A stretch of 10,792 nucleotides of DNA from Aequorivita sp. Lineage in GTDB: Bacteria; Bacteroidota; Bacteroidia; Flavobacteriales; Flavobacteriaceae. The stretch spans positions 1-10,792 of the forward strand of contig JAGQYZ010000011.1 in NCBI GenBank assembly GCA_020435865.1, read 5' to 3'. Shown here piece after piece: positions 7,230 through 10,792 of the stretch (its first letter is position 1; every line of letters begins with the position of its first letter). The translations under genes were made by a program, and so were the position numbers. The notes beneath the pieces are model-generated. The model was given only the letters and a program-made list of their open reading frames with translations. It was not told the origin of the DNA and did no database searches.

Positions 7230-7841
7230 ATGAGTCTAAAAAAAGCTACATTAATCATAATTCTGATTTTATTAATAGATCAGATTTCGAAATTTTATAT
7301 CAAAACCCACTACTTTTTAGGTGAAGAAGTCCGAGTTTTTGATTGGTTCCGAATTCTTTTTGTAGAAAACGAAGGCATGGCTTGGGGCGCGAAAATTCCT
7401 GGTCAATACGGAAAACTTATCTTAACGCTTTTTAGGATTGTAGCAATTGGCGGTATTGGTTATTGGCTCTGGGATTCCGTTCGTAAAAGCGCACCAAGAA
7501 TTTTGATTTTTTGTGTTGCACTGATTTTTGCGGGTGCATTTGGAAACATAATAGATTCTGTTTTTTATGGCCTTATTTTTAATGATAGCCATCATCAAGT
7601 AGCCACGCTGTTCCCCGAAGCTGGTGGCTATGGCACACTATTTCACGGAAAAGTAGTGGATATGCTTTATTTTCCTTTATGGAAAGGCACTCTTCCAGAA
7701 TGGCTCCCTTTTTGGGGCGGGGAATATTTCACGTTTTTTGACCCTGTTTTTAACATTGCAGATTCTTCAATCAGTGTTGGGGTTATTTTGTTGCTTCTTT
7801 TTAACAAAAGAGCATTTCCAAAGAAAGAAATTTCAGAATAG
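7230..7841 (+). CDS. lspA: Lipoprotein signal peptidase (signal peptidase II)
   Basis: LspA is the inner-membrane aspartic peptidase that removes the signal peptide from lipidated prolipoproteins; the lipoprotein encoded at 1877 would be a substrate. Seen in the 203-residue sequence: a first membrane helix ending in DQISK (D17), VENEGMAWG (46-53), GNIIDS (105-110), and the two catalytic aspartates D144 in GKVVDMLYF and D178 in FNIADSSISVG. Four membrane helices are apparent. It is longer than the roughly 165-residue E. coli enzyme, mainly through a segment at about 115-139 and a tryptophan-rich loop at 151-170, both usual in Flavobacteriaceae. The usual GNxxDR arginine is a serine here. It has its own promoter and leader hairpin and an AGGA site 6 bp before the ATG. 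It converges with the DUF2752 gene, 2 bp apart. Confidence 0.96.
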   Translation: MSLKKATLIIILILLIDQISKFYIKTHYFLGEEVRVFDWFRILFVENEGMAWGAKIPGQYGKLILTLFRIVAIGGIGYWLWDSVRKSAPRILIFCVALIFAGAFGNIIDSVFYGLIFNDSHHQVATLFPEAGGYGTLFHGKVVDMLYFPLWKGTLPEWLPFWGGEYFTFFDPVFNIADSSISVGVILLLLFNKRAFPKKEISE

Positions 7842-7843
7842 TT

Positions 7844-8278
7844 TTATCCCGGAGGTGCAAGCAAATTGAAGGGAAAAAAAGGTAAATTCCGAAGCACCCA
7901 GTAAATAATAGCTATTCCGAAATATCCAAAAATAAAGAAGTTGCTGTAAAAAAGTATAAACCTATATTTAGTTCCGAAGATCCAATTTACAAGAGTAATT
8001 CCCAAGCTGTAAATCAAAATTGGCAGGGTTAACACCATTAAAGGGTTGAACCTAAAAGCTCCTAGAATATCACCGTGTAATAATAAATGGATAGCCCTTT
8101 GTGAACCACAACCTGGACAGAAAAGACCTGTGATGTAATGAAAAGGACAGGGAATGAAAAAAGAGTTTTCCGAAGGATTATAGGAGAAAAAAATAATAAA
8201 AAAGCCCCCAAGCAATGTAGTTATGAGGGCTATTTTTAAAAATTTAATTGTATCCTGCGAAAGCCCCACCAAGACCAA
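7844..8278 (-). CDS. DUF2752 membrane protein
   Basis: The 144-residue product carries the DUF2752 signature: CPFHYITGLFCPGCGSQRA (44-62) followed by LLLHGDILGAFRFNPL (65-80). Cysteines 44, 54 and 57, the last two in CPGCG, could bind metal or form disulfides; the function of the family is unknown. Hydrophobic segments at about 14-32, 80-101 and 108-130 suggest three membrane helices. The frame overlaps the 3' end of the CD225 gene by 35 bp and contains no ATG start. Candidates are TTG 8278, TTG 8272 and GTG 8269; a stop lies two codons before 8278. The chosen 5' end is therefore uncertain by several codons, and translation is probably coupled to the CD225 gene. The stop is 2 bp from the lspA stop with no visible terminator between. 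Confidence 0.8.
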   Translation of the reverse strand: MVLVGLSQDTIKFLKIALITTLLGGFFIIFFSYNPSENSFFIPCPFHYITGLFCPGCGSQRAIHLLLHGDILGAFRFNPLMVLTLPILIYSLGITLVNWIFGTKYRFILFYSNFFIFGYFGIAIIYWVLRNLPFFPFNLLAPPG

Positions 8279-8531
8279 TAACTACAAAAAATATAACATA
8301 AAGCACCCAAACGATAACTGCTGCTGCTGCACCCCAAATAGCCCATTTCTTGGCATCATCTGCAGCTTTTTGAGCACCAGCTGCATCGCCTAGAGCCCAG
8401 AGTTCTTTTACTTTTGTAGCTTTAATTATTGATACAATGCCCAATGGAAGGCAGCATAAAACGGTACATAGAATTGCCCATACCAGATTGTTGTCTGGTG
8501 GGGTTCCTATTGGTTGATTGGTTGTTTCCAT
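8244..8531 (-). CDS. CD225/dispanin-family membrane protein
   Basis: This 95-residue protein has the CD225 (dispanin) layout: a Pro/Asn-rich N-terminus (PIGTPPDNNLVW), a hydrophobic segment with a double cysteine (C22, C26, C27 in LCTVLCCLPLGIVSIIKA), a loop with V-x6-GD-x2-GA (41-53) and AKKWAIW leading into a second membrane helix (about 64-88) with a Gly/Ala-rich tail. The family includes the animal IFITM antiviral proteins; in bacteria the members are small membrane proteins of unknown role, so an antiviral job should not be assumed. The ATG at 8531 lies 28 bp after the stop of the cyclo-ligase gene, and its 3' end overlaps the DUF2752 frame by 35 bp, so the three genes are probably co-transcribed, with a possible extra promoter at 8612-8642. 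Confidence 0.85.
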   Translation of the reverse strand: METTNQPIGTPPDNNLVWAILCTVLCCLPLGIVSIIKATKVKELWALGDAAGAQKAADDAKKWAIWGAAAAVIVWVLYVIFFVVIGLGGAFAGYN

Positions 8532-8559
8532 TTTTTTTATTTAATTGGTTAATAATACT

Positions 8560-9144
8560 TTATAAAGATAAGTGGTTATTTTTAAAATCCATTAAATTTT
8601 TCGGTGTAATGCAAAAGTGTAATGGAATATCCGCAGCTTCAAAAAATATCCGCGACTCAGCTTCAAAATAGGAAAGCCCTACAAATAGGGTGTTGGGATT
8701 GCATTTTGCCAAAAAACGATCATAAAACCCTTTTCCATAACCAACGCGATTCCCATTTTGGTCATAAGCCACCAATGGCACGAAAACCACGTCCAGTATT
8801 TCTGGTGAAATTTCAATGCCGGAAACAGGTTCGAGAATTCCGTATTCCGAAGTTTTTAAAACGGTGTTTTCCTGCAACAAGAAATGTTTCATTTCTCCAG
8901 TTGAAAAGTCCGCTTTTGAAACTACAATGCTTTTATCTTTTCCTTGCAGAATGTGCAATACGTATTCGGTATTCACTTCTTTTTTTGCTGAAATAGGAAG
9001 AAAAATGTGGTAGTAGGTTTTGTCCCAAATAGGCAGTCTCAGGGTTTGGTTGGCAATCTGAAGGCTCATTTCTTCGATGGAATCTTCAGAAAGACTTTCG
9101 CGAAGTTTTTTATATTTTAAACGCAGTTTTTTTTTATCGGCCAT
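8560..9144 (-). CDS. 5-formyltetrahydrofolate cyclo-ligase
   Basis: This cytoplasmic enzyme (MTHFS family) uses ATP to turn 5-formyltetrahydrofolate into 5,10-methenyltetrahydrofolate, returning stored folate to the one-carbon pool. Seen in 194 residues: a basic N-terminal helix (KKKLRLKYKKLRESL) typical of the nucleotide-binding start, YGILEP (101-106), FVPLVAYDQNGNRVGYGKGFYDRFL (split: 121-130 and the signature 131-145), and ADIPLHFCITP (171-181) near the end. Length matches the family. I prefer ATG 9144 over an in-frame TTG at 9162, because it gives the usual short lead into the basic helix. It lies 112 bp after the zinc hydrolase gene; whether it shares the rimK transcript or has its own promoter is not clear from the spacer. 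Bacterial names vary (fau, ygfA, fthC), so no symbol is given. Confidence 0.94.
   Translation of the reverse strand: MADKKKLRLKYKKLRESLSEDSIEEMSLQIANQTLRLPIWDKTYYHIFLPISAKKEVNTEYVLHILQGKDKSIVVSKADFSTGEMKHFLLQENTVLKTSEYGILEPVSGIEISPEILDVVFVPLVAYDQNGNRVGYGKGFYDRFLAKCNPNTLFVGLSYFEAESRIFFEAADIPLHFCITPKNLMDFKNNHLSL
8612..8642 (-). promoter_or_regulatory. Possible internal promoter for CD225-DUF2752
   Basis: Inside the 3' end of the cyclo-ligase gene, minus-strand TTG (8642-8640), 20 bp and CACTTTTG (8619-8612) match the Bacteroidota consensus with one mismatch. The leader to the CD225 ATG would be about 75 nt. Only the sequence match supports it. Confidence 0.2.
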
Positions 9145-9156
9145 ACATTTTATAAG

Positions 9157-9177
9157 TTCCAAATTTCAAATTCCATT
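9157..9177. repeat. Imperfect heptad repeat, right-hand gene side (three units)
   Basis: Three 7-bp units run in phase on the plus strand: TTCCAAA, TTTCAAA, TTCCATT. The tract lies just upstream of the cyclo-ligase start. Short and imperfect, but echoed at 9224-9251. Confidence 0.35.
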
Positions 9178-9178
9178 T

Positions 9179-9220
9179 TGCCATCCTGAGTAAAATCGAT
9201 AACTATCGGGTCGAAGGGCC
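9179..9220. repeat. Possible dispersed intergenic element (CATCCTGAG...TCGAAGG type)
   Basis: The block begins with CCATCCTGAG (9181-9190) and ends with TCGAAGGGCC (9211-9220). From memory, CATCCTGAG followed closely by TCGAAGG is a recurring intergenic sequence in many Flavobacteriaceae genomes; I cannot search to confirm it. Its centre is an inverted repeat, CGATA (9197-9201), AC, TATCG (9204-9208), able to form a small hairpin. It has higher GC than the flanking heptads and interrupts them. It could also serve as a processing or partial termination site between the zinc hydrolase and cyclo-ligase genes. Confidence 0.4.
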
Positions 9221-9223
9221 AAA

Positions 9224-9251
9224 TTCCAAATCTTAAATCATTAATCTAAAA
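9224..9251. repeat. Imperfect heptad repeat, left of the element (four units)
   Basis: Four 7-bp units in phase on the plus strand: TTCCAAA, TCTTAAA, TCATTAA, TCTAAAA. The first unit is identical to the first unit at 9157-9163. The tract stops just before the end of the zinc hydrolase gene. Confidence 0.35.
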
Positions 9252-9256
9252 CCTTT

Positions 9257-10258
9257 TTAGTCTTCCATTTCTTCAGCTTCCATATCTACTGTATTTAGTG
9301 TTGAAATATGAAAAATTGCATCACCTTGATTAACAATTGGCGACTGGTTCACGTTAATAATATAGCCTTCGTTGGGCGATGTGACTTTAAATCGCAATTT
9401 TCCATAAGGATCTGTAATTGTTGCCAAAAACTCTCCTTTTTCTACGTGTTTGTTGCAATCAATTTTCACGTGAAGCAAACCACTTCGGTGCGCGCGAATC
9501 CATTTGCTTTTTTCAATAATAACAGTTTTGGCACTGGGTTCCGGAGCATGGTGCCTTTTACCTAACATATCCAAATGTTTCAATACACGCATAATGCCAT
9601 CCACACCTTCTTTTGCAACATGTTTATTGCTTTCAAGACTTTTGCCACCTTCAAAAAGCAAAACGGGAATGCCCATTTTCTGACATGTTTTTCGGTATGA
9701 TTTTTCAAGGGTATTGGAATAAACCGTAAATGGAGCATTGAAAACTTTAGCAAGCTCCAATAATTTTTCATCGTCAGGTCTTATACGGATTTGCGGAGCA
9801 TTGAACCTGCTGGCGCCACCCGTATGAAAATCGAGACAATAGTCTGCGTGGGGCAAAACTTTTTTGGTAAAATGATATGCAACCCGGCTTGCCAAAGAAC
9901 CCGATTTGGTACCTGGGAAAACCCTATTTAGGTCGCGCCCATCGGGAAAAAAACGATTCCCGTTCAAAAACCCAAAAACGTTTAAAATAGGAATACAGAT
10001 AATGGTACCGCGTTTTGGTTTATTCAATTTTCGGGCAATGAGCTGGCGCACAATTTCCACACCATTTATTTCATCCCCATGAATGGCAGCGGTAATCAAT
10101 ACTGTTGGCCCAGGAATTTTAGACCGTTCAATAATGATAGGAATTTCAACTTTGGTTGAAGTGTAAAGTTTTGCGATGCTGAAATCAATAGTCTTGCTTT
10201 CGCCAAGAGCTACATGCTCATTCAGTATTACGATATCGCGTTCTTCCTTTTTGGCCAT
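9257..10258 (-). CDS. Succinylglutamate desuccinylase/aspartoacylase-family zinc hydrolase
   Basis: The 333-residue protein belongs to the AstE/AspA branch of the M14 zinc carboxypeptidase fold. Zinc ligands are H60 and E63 (AAIHGDE) and H145 (CLDFHTGG); DGRDLNRVFPG (106-116) supplies the substrate-binding Asn-Arg; E203 in LLFEGGKS is the likely catalytic glutamate. Residues about 245-320 form a beta-rich C-terminal domain, and the tail is acidic (MEAEEMED). No signal peptide is present, so it acts in the cytoplasm. The start (MAKKEERD) is an ATG 1 bp after the rimK stop, which implies co-translation and a shared pathway. Since RimK adds glutamates to proteins and this fold removes acyl or C-terminal acidic groups, trimming of glutamate tails is an attractive but unproven role; a free amino-acid substrate is the alternative. 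No arginine-catabolism genes are nearby to support AstE. Confidence 0.88.
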   Translation of the reverse strand: MAKKEERDIVILNEHVALGESKTIDFSIAKLYTSTKVEIPIIIERSKIPGPTVLITAAIHGDEINGVEIVRQLIARKLNKPKRGTIICIPILNVFGFLNGNRFFPDGRDLNRVFPGTKSGSLASRVAYHFTKKVLPHADYCLDFHTGGASRFNAPQIRIRPDDEKLLELAKVFNAPFTVYSNTLEKSYRKTCQKMGIPVLLFEGGKSLESNKHVAKEGVDGIMRVLKHLDMLGKRHHAPEPSAKTVIIEKSKWIRAHRSGLLHVKIDCNKHVEKGEFLATITDPYGKLRFKVTSPNEGYIINVNQSPIVNQGDAIFHISTLNTVDMEAEEMED

Positions 10259-10259
10259 T

Positions 10260-10792
10260 TTATACGTTGCGTTCTATGTATTTTATGATGGTGTTTGCAA
10301 TGTCCTTTCCAGTGGCTTGTTCTATGCCTTCCAAACCAGGGGAAGAATTTACTTCTAAAATTAACGGTCCTCGAGCAGATTGAAGCATGTCAACACCTGC
10401 AATGCCCAGTCCCAGGGCTTTGGCAGCTTTCAATGCTGCGGTTTCTTCCTCGTCTGTAAGTTTTATTACAGTAGCACTTCCGCCGCGGTGCAAATTACTT
10501 CGGAATTCACCTTCTCTTCCCTGTCTTTTCATTGCGCCGACAATCTGCCCGTCCACAATAAATGCACGAATATCGGCACCACCTGCTTCTTTTATAAATT
10601 CCTGAACAATAACCCGTGCTTGCAAGTTGTTAAAAGCTTCAATTACAGATTCTGCAGCTTTTCGAGATTCAACTAATATAACGCCGATGCCTTGTGTTCC
10701 TTCCAGCAATTTAATAATTACGGGAGCACCACCTGCTTGGTCCACTATTTCCTTTACGTTTTTGGAATAGTTGGTAAAAACGGTTTTTGGCA
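10260..10792 (-). CDS. rimK: RimK-type ATP-grasp glutamate ligase (5' end outside window)
   Basis: The last 176 codons of RimK are present; the frame runs open to the right edge. RimK of E. coli (300 residues) adds glutamates to the C-terminus of ribosomal protein S6. Seen here: [27 protein letters not shown] (ATP-grasp glycine-rich lid), [35 protein letters not shown] and [13 protein letters not shown] with the Mg-binding E and N. All these match E. coli RimK closely, and the C-terminus lacks the short tail of the E. coli protein. GTG 10745 is an internal Val codon, not the start. The missing part is the N-terminal pre-ATP-grasp domain. The next gene, a zinc hydrolase, starts 1 bp after its stop. 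Target protein in this organism is not known; S6 is the inference by homology. Confidence 0.93.
   Translation of the reverse strand, partial: PKTVFTNYSKNVKEIVDQAGGAPVIIKLLEGTQGIGVILVESRKAAESVIEAFNNLQARVIVQEFIKEAGGADIRAFIVDGQIVGAMKRQGREGEFRSNLHRGGSATVIKLTDEEETAALKAAKALGLGIAGVDMLQSARGPLILEVNSSPGLEGIEQATGKDIANTIIKYIERNV

Noticed and set aside
8631..8675. Repeated GCGGATATT within the cyclo-ligase gene
   Set aside because: It encodes a conserved part of the enzyme (FEAESRIFFEAADI); a local codon coincidence or tiny duplication, not an element.
8622..8996. 124-codon plus-strand frame opposite the cyclo-ligase gene
   Set aside because: It is antisense to a well-supported enzyme and shows no domain or start signal.
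9246..9260. CTAAAA-CCT-TTTTAG inverted repeat at the end of the zinc hydrolase gene, as a terminator
   Set aside because: The stem is almost all A-T pairs, overlaps the stop codon and has no T-run after it on the minus strand.
1..10792. Defence island, prophage, CRISPR or biosynthetic cluster
   Set aside because: No such genes or repeats are present; the content is housekeeping and envelope genes. CD225 alone does not justify a defence call.

Overview
The window reads as an ordinary chromosomal stretch of a marine- or soil-type Bacteroidota, most likely Flavobacteriaceae. Reasons: AT-rich sequence with A/T-rich leaders and few clear Shine-Dalgarno sites; several upstream elements fitting the Bacteroidota promoter (TTG, 17-23 bp, TAnnTTTG); an S-K-D-D lipoprotein N-terminus; and IleS, DksA-like, LspA and DsbD proteins of flavobacterial type. 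I see no tRNA, rRNA, CRISPR array, insertion sequence or phage gene.

Layout. Positions 1-1564 (minus) hold dsbD, cut off by the left edge. A 312-bp divergent spacer follows, then a plus-strand lipocalin-like lipoprotein gene (1877-2413) closed by a very clear intrinsic terminator. Next come ileS (2675-6076) and, 5 bp on, a DksA/TraR-family gene (6082-6465), ended by a second strong terminator whose T-tract runs straight into the ATG of an exported beta-repeat protein of unknown function (6537-7166). lspA (7230-7841) has its own promoter, straddling the stop codon of that gene, and a leader hairpin. lspA converges, with a 2-bp gap, on a minus-strand group read from the right: rimK (partial, 10260-10792), an aspartoacylase-like zinc hydrolase (9257-10258, 1 bp after rimK), a 112-bp spacer with heptad repeats and a possible dispersed element, 5-formyltetrahydrofolate cyclo-ligase (8560-9144), a CD225/dispanin membrane protein (8244-8531), and a DUF2752 membrane protein (7844-8278) overlapping it by 35 bp.

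How the genes relate. IleS, the DksA-like factor and LspA are housekeeping functions (translation, RNA polymerase control, lipoprotein maturation). DsbD and the lipoprotein belong to the envelope. The rimK/hydrolase pair suggests adding glutamate tails to a protein and, as a hypothesis, trimming them. The CD225/DUF2752 pair is a conserved-looking two-gene membrane module of unknown role. There is no obvious new defence or mobile system here; the best leads are the rimK-hydrolase pair, the CD225-DUF2752 overlap without any ATG start, the zinc-less CTSA-type DksA, and the repeat-bearing spacer at 9145-9256.
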